A stretch of DNA of 54,727 nucleotides from Deltaproteobacteria bacterium (GCA_013812655.1 JACCTC010000392.1:1-54727); one strand, 5' to 3'; shown: positions 30,756 to 38,864, counted from the stretch's first letter. The notes: a model not told the origin generated them from the sequence alone. Made by a program: numbers and translations.

Positions 30756-32272
30756 CACAGCGCTCCCAGATGGAGAAAGAACCCGAAGTCGCCGTCGGCC
30801 GACCCGGCGAGCTGCACGCGCACCGCTGTGGTCGAGCCGGTGACGAACCGCAGGCCACCGCCATACCCGAGCCGGAACCGCGACGCCTGGATGTCCTCGA
30901 CCCCGGGCTGCGCCGAGCCGGTCTCGCCGAAGATGTATGCGCGCTGGTTGCCGTCGAGCGCCCACTCGTACATCACCTCCGCGAACATCGTGCCGCGATC
31001 GCGAACCTCGTCGCGTGCGAGGGCCCGCAGCCGCTCGCGGCCGCCAAGGCTTGGCAGTCGATCGAATGGAATCTCGCTCGCGCTGGCGCCGATCGCCTCG
31101 ACGCGAACGCCGAGGGACAGCACGCGATTGCCGCGAAACAGATCGAAGAGCTGGCGCGCCTCGAGGCTCCCGCGGCTGGTCGCGAACGAGCCCGTGCGCG
31201 AGGCCTCGCCGCGGATATAGCTCACCGCGCCGCGGAGATAGAACCCCGACGATGGTGCGCCACGCGGGATCCAGCGATGCGCGGGCTCGCGGCGATCGAG
31301 GGTCGCGACGAGCTCGCCGGTGCCTGCGCGCTGGGTCTCGTCGAAGCCGACCAGCATCGCTTCGTCATACAGCTCGGTGAGCGGACGAGCGCCGTCGTCG
31401 TCGTCGCCGACCGAGATGCGTTCGTAGCCACCCTGCAACGCGAGCTTCACGGGGCCGAGCCGCGCGGCGACACCGGCACCGGCCGTCACGATACGCAGGT
31501 CATAGCCGGCGAGCTCGCCCGCCGCGTACGGGTCACCGGGGGCTCCGGGCTCGTCACCGACACCCGCGAACACGCGCGCCTGCTCGCGACCGATGTCGAA
31601 GCTCAGCGTCGGCTCGATCTTCGCGGGGGTGAAGCGTCCGATCGCGACGCGCAGACCACCGCTCTGGCCGCGCGCACCGAACAGTCCGCCGTAGGCGTCG
31701 ACCGCGGTGTGGCGCGCGAACTTGTAGCCGGCGCGCAGCGCGAGGCTCGGTCCGAGCGCGGTCTCCCACTCTGCGGTCCCGCCGAACCGCCACGCTGGCT
31801 TGAACACCGGATTGACCGACGTGTCGCGACCGAGCGCGTTGGGGCCCTGCGCCTCGAGGTAGTCGTCGAGCTCGGCCGCTGCGTAGCGCGGACCGGTGAG
31901 CAGCAGGAGCGCGATGTAGCGGGGCGCCGCGAGCAGCGCGTTGGCCAGGCCGTGATCGGTGCGTGACCGCGCGATCGCGATGCCCGTCGACTGATCCGGT
32001 GGTGGTGCGGCCGCGAGGATCGCGGGGTCGGGCTCGGGCGGGGCCTTGGCCGGCTTTGCCGCGGCGTCGGGCTCGGGCTTGGTCGTGGCGGCGTCCTCGG
32101 GACCGGCCGTCTCGGGCGGCGGCGATCCGGGTGGCGTCGGCGTTGGCGTTGGCGTTGGCGTCGGCGTTGGCGTTGGCGTCGGCGACTCGGGATCGCCCCA
32201 CGCGACCGCGACCATCCCGGTGAGCATGAACGCGAGCGTGGTCGTCGCGGAAGCAGTTCGAAGCACTGGCAT
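30755..32272 (-). CDS. Omp85/BamA-like outer-membrane barrel protein
   Basis: The 505-residue product has a signal peptide ('TLAFMLTGMVAVAWG') and a (Thr-Pro)n stretch (about residues 30-46), followed by a Pro/Ala/Lys-rich linker. A long region of alternating amphipathic beta strands follows. The C-terminal part, 'FDRLPSLGGRERLRALARDE' then 'VRDRGTMFAEVMYEWAL', has the Omp85-type 'RL..LGG...LRG.....RDRG' pattern, with the usual R-G-[FY] replaced by R-A-L. No POTRA domains are visible. It ends in a typical barrel strand ('DGDFGFFLHLGAL'). It is translationally coupled to the downstream kinase-like lipoprotein; the two probably form an outer-membrane pair. Confidence 0.8.
   Translation of the reverse strand: MPVLRTASATTTLAFMLTGMVAVAWGDPESPTPTPTPTPTPTPTPTPPGSPPPETAGPEDAATTKPEPDAAAKPAKAPPEPDPAILAAAPPPDQSTGIAIARSRTDHGLANALLAAPRYIALLLLTGPRYAAAELDDYLEAQGPNALGRDTSVNPVFKPAWRFGGTAEWETALGPSLALRAGYKFARHTAVDAYGGLFGARGQSGGLRVAIGRFTPAKIEPTLSFDIGREQARVFAGVGDEPGAPGDPYAAGELAGYDLRIVTAGAGVAARLGPVKLALQGGYERISVGDDDDGARPLTELYDEAMLVGFDETQRAGTGELVATLDRREPAHRWIPRGAPSSGFYLRGAVSYIRGEASRTGSFATSRGSLEARQLFDLFRGNRVLSLGVRVEAIGASASEIPFDRLPSLGGRERLRALARDEVRDRGTMFAEVMYEWALDGNQRAYIFGETGSAQPGVEDIQASRFRLGYGGGLRFVTGSTTAVRVQLAGSADGDFGFFLHLGAL
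32132..32184. repeat. 6-bp tandem repeat encoding a Thr-Pro stalk
   Basis: Units of ggcgtt or ggcgtc are repeated about nine times, coding for Thr-Pro on the minus strand within the Omp85-like gene just after the signal peptide. Copy-number change would stay in frame. Confidence 0.85.
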
Positions 32273-32318
32273 CACAATGACCCAGAAACGTCCGCCCGTG
32301 TGTCCCGCGAGAGCCTCC

Positions 32319-32855
32319 TCAGGGAGCTGTGCGAAGCCGCCCGGCGAGCTGCGCGACGTCTGCCCACGCGTAGCCGATGGCGGGATGCGGAACGCCGGCA
32401 TAGCTCCAGGTGTCCTCGACGACGATCGTCCCCCCGATCGCCTCGTAGAAGGCCCGTGCGCCGGTATTGCCGCGCAACACGTGGATGTACAGGGTTCGCT
32501 CGTGGTGCGCCGCGAAGTGGTCGCAGGCATGGCGGACGAGCGCCCGGCCGATGCCCTGGCGATGCGCGGCGGGATCGACGTGAAGCCCGTCGATCTCGGC
32601 GTCGTAGCCGTGGACGGGCACCATCGCGAGCCGTGCGACGCCGACGATCCGGCCAGCGTGCTCGGCCGCGTACGATCGCCAGCCGTCGACCATCCGCCCC
32701 CGGATCCGCGCCGCTCGCTCGGCGATATCCTCGTCCTCCGGACGATCGAGCACGCTGTCGGGGATGATGCCGCGGAACACGAGGCGCCAGCACGCCCGCA
32801 CGATCGCGGCGAAGGCCACCGCGTCATCGGGTGTTGCCTCGCGGATCGTCACCAT
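32319..32855 (-). CDS. GNAT-family N-acetyltransferase
   Basis: The 178-residue product has the GNAT layout: 'MVTIREATPDDAVAFAAIVR' (strand 1 and helix 1), 'AGRIVGVARLAMVP' (strands 2-3), 'AEIDGLHVDPAAHRQGIGRA' (strand 4 and motif A, with Q/R-x-x-G-x-G/A binding acetyl-CoA) and 'LYIHVLRGNTGARAFYEAIG' (motif B). The substrate is unknown. It lies 46 bp upstream of the Omp85-like gene on the same strand, but operon membership is not proven. Confidence 0.9.
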   Translation of the reverse strand: MVTIREATPDDAVAFAAIVRACWRLVFRGIIPDSVLDRPEDEDIAERAARIRGRMVDGWRSYAAEHAGRIVGVARLAMVPVHGYDAEIDGLHVDPAAHRQGIGRALVRHACDHFAAHHERTLYIHVLRGNTGARAFYEAIGGTIVVEDTWSYAGVPHPAIGYAWADVAQLAGRLRTAP

Positions 32856-32931
32856 GCGGTGAGGCTAACAGAAGCATTCGGCGTCGCCTGCTGTCGACAC
32901 CTGGCGAGCAAGCTGAGACGTTCGCGCTCCC

Positions 32932-35025
32932 TTGCCGATCGCGTCGTGGTTATTGCCCGTGCTGTGGCGCGAGCTCGACTGGAGCGCCGCCCTCGAACGG
33001 TTTCGCAGCGAGCTCGTCGCGGGACCCGGAACCGGGTCGCCGATGCACGAGCTTGGCCGTGCGTACGAATACATCGAGCCGAATCGCCGGCGCGCCCTCG
33101 CGATCCACGAGCTCGCCGGGCCGGCGGGGCTCGGGCGGGCACGCGAGCTCGCGCTCGAGCTCGGCTGGTGGACAGCGAACGCGCGGCTCGTCGTCTTGAT
33201 GCGCGCGACCGATCAGGATCCGCGCCTGGTGCTCGACGAGACCGAGGCGTGGTGGGATGCCGGCCATGCCGATCTTGCCGCGCATGCGTTCGCCGGCCTT
33301 CGCACCTCGGATGATCCCGAGCGCGTCGAGGAGCTGGCTGCGCTGATCGCGGGACACGACGCGATGGAGCACGCCGGCGTCACGGTCGCGCGCGCGATGA
33401 CCGCGAGCGGCAGCCAGGCGGCCGATGCCTACGTGATGGCGGCTCGCTTCGCGCGGGCGGCCGGGCGCACCGAGGAGGTCGAGCGCTGGCTCGAGGCCGC
33501 GCTCGTCGCCATGCCGGGACACCGGATCGCCGCGGGCATGCTGCTTGAAATCGCGCTCGCGAGCCGCGAGCCCGATCAGATCCAGCGCCACCTTCAGCGG
33601 CGCTTCGAAGGCCTCGACGGCACGGCGTGGCTCGATGCCATGCGATCGAGCGCGCTCGCGTTGATCGCGCACGGTCAGCGCGGCTTCGGGCTGCGCCTCT
33701 TGCGCCACGCGCTCGAGCGCGCGTACGAATTGCAGCACACCAGCATCCCGGGACACCTCGCGATGTGGGCCGTGCTCGCGGCCAATGCGGCCGCCGATGG
33801 CAATCGCCGCGAGCTCTTGCCGCTCGTGATCAGCGGGCTGCAAGTGTCGCAACACGCCGTCGATCGCGTGTGGCTTGGAGCGCTCGCCACCGAGATCACG
33901 CTGCGCGACGCCCGGCATCCGGTCATTGCCGGTGCGTACGCCGAGATCGTCGCCGAGCACGCTCCCGAGCACCCGATCGTGCGCGAGCTGATCTCCACGG
34001 TCGCGGCCTCCGAGGCACCGGCGGCCGAGGACCCGCACAGGCCGGTGGTGCCGCCGGAGGCCGTACGCGCCGCCGCGGCGATCGAGGATGCGTTCGACGT
34101 CGACGTCGACCTCGACGATGTCTACGCCGATGCCGCCGATGCGGCGACGCTCGACGCGAGCGACCTCGAGGAGGTCCCCGAGGACAACGAGCCCGCTGCG
34201 AAGCCCGTCGAGGCACCGAAGCCCGTCGAGGCAGCGAAGCCCCCACCAGGCTCGACGCCAGCACCCGTGACCGAACGAGCGCCGGCATCCAGCTCGAAGC
34301 CATCGCCCGCGACCGCGCGATCGATCGTTCCCACGGCACCTGCGACCTCCGCGGTCGCAAAGCCAGACGGCCTCGCTCCCCTTCGGTCAGTCGCAAAGCC
34401 CGCGGCAGTCGTGACCTCCGCGGTCGCGAAGCCGGCTCCGATCGGGAAGCTGCCGTCGGATGTGAAGCTGCCGTCACTCGCGAAGCCAGCGTCGATCGGG
34501 AAGCTGCCGTCGGACGCGAAGCTGCCGTCACTCGCGAAGCCAGCGTCGGACGCGAAGCCCGCTTCGAAGCTGCCGTCACTCGCAGAGCCAGCGTCGGACG
34601 CGAAGCCCGCATCGGCGCCGCCGACCGCGGTCGCGGAGGGCCGTCCGGATCCAGCGCCGGTTCTCGCCGCACTGCGAGCGCCGGATCGGCCCGAGGTCCC
34701 GCCGATCGCGCCGCTGCCGGCGGATGCCACGCCACGCGCACGCCGGATCGCGATCCCGATCGATCTCGCGCTGATCGTCGACGGCAAGCGGATCGCCGCG
34801 CACAGTCGCGACATCAGCACGAGCGGGCTCTTCGTGCTGACCACGGCGCCGCTCGTCGTCGGAGCCGAGCACGCGATCGAGCTGCTGTTGCCGGGCGCCG
34901 AGCCGTTCACCGAGGACGAATACCAGGCGCGCGCGCGTGTGGCCCGTGCTGGGGAAGGCGGGTTCGGCGTCGAGCTGGTCGCGCCCGATGCCACGCTGCT
35001 CGCCGCGCTCGCCGCGCTGTACTGA
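32932..35025 (+). CDS. TPR-like protein with low-complexity linker and C-terminal PilZ domain
   Basis: The 697-residue product has a TPR-like helical region (about residues 1-365), an acidic Asp/Glu/Ala stretch (about 380-420), then a long repetitive Pro/Ala/Lys/Ser linker with units such as 'KLPSDVKLPSLAKPASIG'. The C-terminal 100 residues form a PilZ domain: 'RARRIAIPIDLALIVDGKRI' (R-x-x-R-R region) and 'AHSRDISTSGLFVLTT' (D-x-S-x-x-G). PilZ domains bind c-di-GMP, so the TPR part may deliver a c-di-GMP-dependent output. No signal peptide. The TTG start at 32932 is the first available; a GTG at 32950 is an alternative. Confidence 0.8.
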   Translation: MPIASWLLPVLWRELDWSAALERFRSELVAGPGTGSPMHELGRAYEYIEPNRRRALAIHELAGPAGLGRARELALELGWWTANARLVVLMRATDQDPRLVLDETEAWWDAGHADLAAHAFAGLRTSDDPERVEELAALIAGHDAMEHAGVTVARAMTASGSQAADAYVMAARFARAAGRTEEVERWLEAALVAMPGHRIAAGMLLEIALASREPDQIQRHLQRRFEGLDGTAWLDAMRSSALALIAHGQRGFGLRLLRHALERAYELQHTSIPGHLAMWAVLAANAAADGNRRELLPLVISGLQVSQHAVDRVWLGALATEITLRDARHPVIAGAYAEIVAEHAPEHPIVRELISTVAASEAPAAEDPHRPVVPPEAVRAAAAIEDAFDVDVDLDDVYADAADAATLDASDLEEVPEDNEPAAKPVEAPKPVEAAKPPPGSTPAPVTERAPASSSKPSPATARSIVPTAPATSAVAKPDGLAPLRSVAKPAAVVTSAVAKPAPIGKLPSDVKLPSLAKPASIGKLPSDAKLPSLAKPASDAKPASKLPSLAEPASDAKPASAPPTAVAEGRPDPAPVLAALRAPDRPEVPPIAPLPADATPRARRIAIPIDLALIVDGKRIAAHSRDISTSGLFVLTTAPLVVGAEHAIELLLPGAEPFTEDEYQARARVARAGEGGFGVELVAPDATLLAALAALY
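34438..34620. repeat. Imperfect tandem repeats in the PilZ protein linker
   Basis: Blocks around aagctgccgtcg and aagctgccgtcactcgc recur several times, encoding K-L-P-S-D and K-L-P-S-L-A-K/E-P-A-S modules with D-A-K-P-A-S spacers. The repeats are irregular, so unit length is only approximate. Confidence 0.7.
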
Positions 35026-35071
35026 GCGTCCGCAGCGGCGCCGCGTGGCCGACCCATGCTAAGCGGCAGGG

Positions 35072-35908
35072 ATGCCCAAGCTGCATGGCGTGTCGGTGCC
35101 GGCGTTCTGTTACGGGACGGCGTGGAAGGAAGAGCGCAGCGAGCGGCTGACCCGGCTCGCGATCGACCAGGGCTTTCGCGCGATCGATACCGCGAACCAG
35201 CGCAAGCACTACGACGAGGTCGGCGTCGGCAACGGCATCGCGAGCGCGCTACGCGACGGCGTGGTGAAGCGTCACGAGCTGTTTCTGCAGACCAAGTTCA
35301 CGTACGCGCGCGGCCAGGATCACCGGCTGCCGTACGATCCCGAGGCGACGCTGACCGCGCAGGTCGAGCAATCGTTCGCGAGCTCGCTCGCGCATCTCCA
35401 TACCGATCACCTCGACGCGTACATCCTGCACGGACCCGCGTCGTCGCACGGGCTCGCCGACGCGGACATCGAGGTGTGGCGCGCGATGGAGGCGCTGCAC
35501 CGCACCGGCAAGATCAAGCTGCTCGGCGTCAGCAACGTGACGATCGAGCAGCTCCAGCAGCTGCGCTCGCTCGCGCGCGTCCCGATCGCGTTCGTGCAGA
35601 ACCGCTGCTACGCGCGCGATGGCTGGGACGCCGAGGTCCGCGCGTTCTGCCGCGAGCACGGTGCGGTGTACCAGGGCTTCTCGCTGCTGACCGCGAACAA
35701 GAGCGAGCTCCAGCGGCCGCTCATCGACGAGATCGCGATGCGGCTCGGCTGCACGCGCGAGCAGGTGGTGTTCCGGTTCGCGATCCAGATCGGCATGCTC
35801 CCGTTGACCGGCACGTCGAGCGCGGCGCACATGGCCGAGGATCTCGCCGCCGAGCACCTGGTGCTCACCGGCGCAGATCTGCTCGCGATCGAGACCATCG
35901 CGCAATGA
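35072..35908 (+). CDS. Aldo/keto reductase
   Basis: The 278-residue product is a (beta/alpha)8 aldo-keto reductase. The catalytic tetrad is visible as D39 ('AIDTAN'), Y47 ('HYDEVGVG'), K75 ('LQTKF') and H120 ('YILHGP'). The C-terminal 'GMLPLTGTSSAAHMAEDLAA' matches the NADPH-binding loop region of the family. The N-terminus lacks the usual leading beta hairpin, so it is slightly short. The substrate cannot be inferred. It lies 46 bp downstream of the TPR-PilZ gene. Confidence 0.9.
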   Translation: MPKLHGVSVPAFCYGTAWKEERSERLTRLAIDQGFRAIDTANQRKHYDEVGVGNGIASALRDGVVKRHELFLQTKFTYARGQDHRLPYDPEATLTAQVEQSFASSLAHLHTDHLDAYILHGPASSHGLADADIEVWRAMEALHRTGKIKLLGVSNVTIEQLQQLRSLARVPIAFVQNRCYARDGWDAEVRAFCREHGAVYQGFSLLTANKSELQRPLIDEIAMRLGCTREQVVFRFAIQIGMLPLTGTSSAAHMAEDLAAEHLVLTGADLLAIETIAQ

Positions 35909-35927
35909 TCGGTGTAGGTTCCGGCCC

Positions 35928-36479
35928 ATGAAGAAGCTCTCGATCATGTTCGTGCTGCTCGCGGCTGCCTGCGGCAGTTCCAGTCACAAGAAGACCACCG
36001 AGAACAACACCACGACGGTGGCGGCGAGCGCGGCCGTGCAGCTCGAGCTCGGCGAGATGAAGCTCGTCGACGTCAGCAAGAACCAGGCGCTCACGATCCA
36101 GGCCGACGGCACGATCATCATCCCGGATCAGCCCGATGGCGATCGCGGGGGGACGATCAAGGTGACCACCGACGGCAAGATCCTCGCGGGTGACAAGGTC
36201 GGGTTCCAGCTGATGGCGGACGGCACGATCGTCGGGCTCGACGGCAAGCCGATCGACGTCACGCTCTCGGCAGACGCCGTGATCACGAGCGGCGACAAGA
36301 AGATCTCGCTCGACGCAGGCGGCGCGCTGATCGGCGCAAACCCGGAGGCTCCGCAGATGCGCGTCGAGGGCGCGACGACGGTTGGCCTCAAGCGTACCGC
36401 GCTGTTCGTGCTGATCGCGTTGACCAGCGGCGAGCCGCGCGAGGCTCCGCCCGCGACCTCGGTCACGCCCGCGGGCTGA
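35928..36479 (+). CDS. Predicted lipoprotein with repeated Asp-Gly beta motifs
   Basis: The 183-residue product starts 'MKKLSIMFVLLAAACGSSSH' (lipobox, Cys15). The mature part has short repeats ('LTIQADGTIIIPD', 'IKVTTDGKILAGD', 'QLMADGTIVGLDGK', 'ISLDAGGALIG'), suggesting a small beta-solenoid or beta-sandwich. No family was recognised. It lies 19 bp after the aldo/keto reductase gene and ends 6 bp from the convergent VWA gene. Confidence 0.75.
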   Translation: MKKLSIMFVLLAAACGSSSHKKTTENNTTTVAASAAVQLELGEMKLVDVSKNQALTIQADGTIIIPDQPDGDRGGTIKVTTDGKILAGDKVGFQLMADGTIVGLDGKPIDVTLSADAVITSGDKKISLDAGGALIGANPEAPQMRVEGATTVGLKRTALFVLIALTSGEPREAPPATSVTPAG

Positions 36480-36485
36480 GCTCGC

Positions 36486-37577
36486 TCAGCGGCTGCGACG
36501 CCGGCGGACCAGCAACAGGCCGAGCGCGAGGAACGGCGCGAGCGTGCCGGCATCCGGACCGGAGGTCTCGCAGCCGCAGCCGGCCTGCATCTCGCCGGTC
36601 CCCGCGTTCGGGGGCTCGCACGCGCCGCTGGTGCAGACATCGCCGCTGTCGCAGAGCGGGCTGTCCGGCTCGTCGACATCGCCGTCGCAGTCGTTGTCAT
36701 CGCCATCGCAGGTCTCGGGTGACGGGGTCGGCGCCGTGCAGCCCTTCCACGCACCGGCCTGGCAGGTCTCGGTGCCGGCGCCACAGTCCGTCGAGCAATC
36801 GCGGGTCAGGTCCTCGTCGACCTCACCATCACAGTCGTTGTCCATGCCGTCGCACAGCTCGACCGCGACGATGTTGCCGGCGATCGCGGTCAGCGCGGTG
36901 ACGAGCTCGGCCGCGTTGTCGACCTGGAAGTAGCACTGGTCGGGCGAAGCCGGGTCGGTGTTGCCCGCGTTGCAGTTCGGGCGCATGGTGTTGGCGGCGA
37001 CCGCCATCTGGTTGAGGGCCGCGGCGTCGACCTCGGAACCGAAGCCGACGACCCACGTCGTGATGCCCTTCGCGTTGAGCTTGGTGACCGCGTCGACGCC
37101 GTCGAAGCGGGTGGTCGAATCGTAGGGCGAGCACCACTGCCAGCCATCGGTCACGAGGACGACGTGGCGCGGGCCGACGGCGTTGAGCAGGCTCGGTTCG
37201 TCGGCGGCAGCGGAGAGCGTCTGCGCCATCGGCGTCCAGTTACCAGTGGTCGGCGGCGGAGTGCTGAGCGATCCCATGATCGCGTTGCGGTTCGCCATCG
37301 CCGGAGCGACGTTGACGACGCCGGGACCGCACTGGTTCGGGCTCGGGAACGACATCAGGCCGAACTCCGCCTTGGTCTCGTAGGCGCCGAGCACCTGGCC
37401 GAGCCCGCCGACGGCGACATCCCACTTGGTCTGGGTTCCGATCTTGCCGGTGACCATCGAGCTCGACTTGTCGAACACCACCATCACCCGCGCAGGCTCG
37501 CAGGTGTCGGCTACCGCGACGTCGGGGAGCAGGAGCGCAGCGGTCGAGGCGAGGAGGGCAGACGAGAGGAGGCGCAT
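36486..37577 (-). CDS. Secreted VWA-domain protein with MopE-like repeats and MYXO-CTERM-like tail
   Basis: The 363-residue product has a signal peptide (to about residue 23), a von Willebrand A domain with MIDAS motif D36-K-S38-S-S40 and 'HVVLVTDGWQW' in the later strand. Two putative calcium-binding repeats follow ('ELCDGMDNDCDGEVDE', 'ETCDGDDNDCDGDVDE'), of the kind seen in MopE-like myxobacterial proteins. The C-terminus, 'MQAGCGCETSGPDAG', a hydrophobic helix and 'LLLVRRRRSR', fits the MYXO-CTERM sorting layout (Gly-Cys, helix, Arg cluster). A surface-anchored adhesion or binding protein is likely. Confidence 0.85.
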   Translation of the reverse strand: MRLLSSALLASTAALLLPDVAVADTCEPARVMVVFDKSSSMVTGKIGTQTKWDVAVGGLGQVLGAYETKAEFGLMSFPSPNQCGPGVVNVAPAMANRNAIMGSLSTPPPTTGNWTPMAQTLSAAADEPSLLNAVGPRHVVLVTDGWQWCSPYDSTTRFDGVDAVTKLNAKGITTWVVGFGSEVDAAALNQMAVAANTMRPNCNAGNTDPASPDQCYFQVDNAAELVTALTAIAGNIVAVELCDGMDNDCDGEVDEDLTRDCSTDCGAGTETCQAGAWKGCTAPTPSPETCDGDDNDCDGDVDEPDSPLCDSGDVCTSGACEPPNAGTGEMQAGCGCETSGPDAGTLAPFLALGLLLVRRRRSR

Positions 37578-37827
37578 GGGAGTCTCTCGAGCAACCTCGG
37601 TGCCAGGATCGGGCGTGTCCTACGGCACCGATCACCAGTGGTTAGCCGGCGGGGGGGCCACTCGAGTAGCCGGCCAGAGGTGGCGGATCGGGTGGCGAGC
37701 AGGCTGCAGTCGTCGCCGTCGACGACCGTGGGCACTGCCTCTCGGGTCAGGCCGTCCTTGGTCACGGGCATGCGACGTCGGGCCCCGATCGCTAACGAAC
37801 AGCCGGCCGATTGTCTATGCTGCGGCC

Positions 37828-38376
37828 ATGCTGAGCCGCGCAGACGATCTCGCCAAGCTGACGGTCCTCGACGAGCACGGGACAGCGATCGAGCTCGCGA
37901 GCCTGTGGCGCGACCAGCCCGCGGTGCTCGTGTTCATCCGTCACTTCGGTTGAATCCACTGTCGCGACCATGTGGTGCAGTTGCACCGCGAGATCGACAC
38001 CATCCGGGCCGCCGGCGCTGCGCTGTACGTGATCGGTAACGGCACACCGAGCTTCATCGTCGGGTTTCGCGAGCAGACCGGTTATGCCGGATCGATCTAC
38101 ACCGATCCGTCGCTCGCCGTGTACAAGGCGGCCGAGCTCAAGCGCGGCGTGCTGAACACGTTCGATCCACGCGCGCTCGGCAAGACGATCAGCGCGCTGT
38201 CGCGTGGCCGTCGCCAGGGCCGCACGCAGGGTGATCCGTGGCAGCAGGGCGGCGTGCTGGTGATCGCGCCGACCGGCGAGATCCGCTGGCACCACGTCTC
38301 CGATCGACCCGGTGACAACGCGACCGCTGACGACATCGTCGCCGCGCTCCCGGACGCCCGGCCGATTTCGGCTTGA
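37828..38376 (+). CDS. Peroxiredoxin-like selenoprotein (in-frame TGA read as Sec42)
   Basis: The frame from ATG 37828 runs to a TGA at 37951-37953, then continues in the same frame to a stop at 38376 (182 residues with Sec). Before the TGA: 'PAVLVFIRHFG'. After it: I-H-C-R-D-H, then 'LYVIGNGTPSFIVGFREQTG' and 'GSIYTDPSLAVYKAAELKRG'. This is the AhpC/TSA-type (PRXL2-like) family whose usual motif is 'F.RHFGC..C'. The TGA falls exactly at the first Cys, giving U-I-H-C. A hairpin with a 5-bp stem and AGUU loop at 37974-37987, 25 nt after the TGA, fits a bacterial SECIS. Probable role: reduction of peroxides or thiols. Standard annotation would split or truncate this gene. Confidence 0.85.
37974..37987 (+). 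promoter_or_regulatory. SECIS-like hairpin of the peroxiredoxin-like selenoprotein
   Basis: Stem ggtgc/gcacc with loop agtt; the loop has GU with G at position 2 and starts 25 nt after the TGA, within the 16-37 nt range known for bacterial SECIS elements. The loop-proximal sequence resembles the E. coli fdhF SECIS (ggtctgcacc-like arm). Confidence 0.7.
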
Positions 38377-38404
38377 CAAAGTTCGACAAGTATCGAAGTA
38401 ATAG
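38373..38404 (+). promoter_or_regulatory. Candidate sigma70-type promoter with dyad in the spacer
   Basis: TTGACA (38373-38378) overlaps the stop of the upstream selenoprotein gene. A -10-like AGTAAT (38397-38402) or TAATAG (38399-38404) lies 18-20 bp downstream. The spacer contains an inverted repeat ttcga-N6-tcgaa (38382-38397). A dyad inside a long spacer recalls MerR-type regulation, but this is inference. Confidence 0.45.
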
Positions 38405-38462
38405 GCGCGCGGCTCGTCGAGCCGACACTCCGAACCGCCTGTCCTGACTTCGAGGCCTGCAC

Positions 38463-38864
38463 ATGTTCAAGCTGAAGCTCCCCACCCGCGTCCGCCATCT
38501 CACGCGTGCCACGATCGGCCTGCGCGGCGCCGAGTCGATCGATCCCGAGGAACTGCAGACGCTCGCCGCATCGCAGCGCGTGTTGCTGATCGGCATCGGC
38601 AACGTCAGCGCCGGCACCACCGATGCGCGACTTCCTGGCGAACAACGGACGGCATCGCTGCTCGGACTCGCGGCGGCAGTCGCCGACGTTCCCAAGGATC
38701 GCGTGATCGTCACGCACTGTGGTTGACCCACCGATGGATCGAGCGCCCGTGCGGCGCTCCAACTTCGGAAGCTCGGCTTCGCGCGTGCGATGTTTCTCGA
38801 TGGCGGCGTCGACGGCTACGCCGAGGCGTGCCCGGTCACGAGACCCATGCCCGCGCGCTCTTGA
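38463..38864 (+). CDS. Rhodanese-like selenoprotein (in-frame TGA read as Sec88)
   Basis: From ATG 38463 (GAGG 7 bp upstream) the frame meets TGA at 38724-38726 and continues in frame to a stop at 38864 (133 residues with Sec). The segment before the TGA reads 'DRVIVTHCG'; after it, 'PTDGSSARAALQLRKLGF' and 'ARAMFLDGGVDGYAEA'. This matches rhodanese-domain proteins of the 'C-x-C-P-.-E/D-x-x-S-A-R-x-A' type, with Sec at the second Cys (C86-G87-U88-P89). A 7-bp perfect hairpin at 38741-38759 begins 14 nt after the TGA and has a CGUGC loop, a SECIS-like arrangement. Likely a sulfur- or selenium-transfer or redox enzyme. It follows another selenoprotein gene. Confidence 0.85.
38741..38759 (+). 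promoter_or_regulatory. SECIS-like hairpin of the rhodanese-like selenoprotein
   Basis: Perfect 7-bp stem gagcgcc/ggcgctc with loop cgtgc containing GU. The loop starts 21 nt after the TGA, inside the range expected for a bacterial SECIS. Confidence 0.75.

Noticed and set aside
37951..37953. TGA as a true stop creating a 41-residue peptide
   Set aside because: Conserved peroxiredoxin-like sequence continues in the same frame and a SECIS-like hairpin follows.
38724..38726. TGA as a true stop creating an 87-residue truncated rhodanese
   Set aside because: The rhodanese loop and C-terminal half continue in frame and a SECIS-like hairpin follows.
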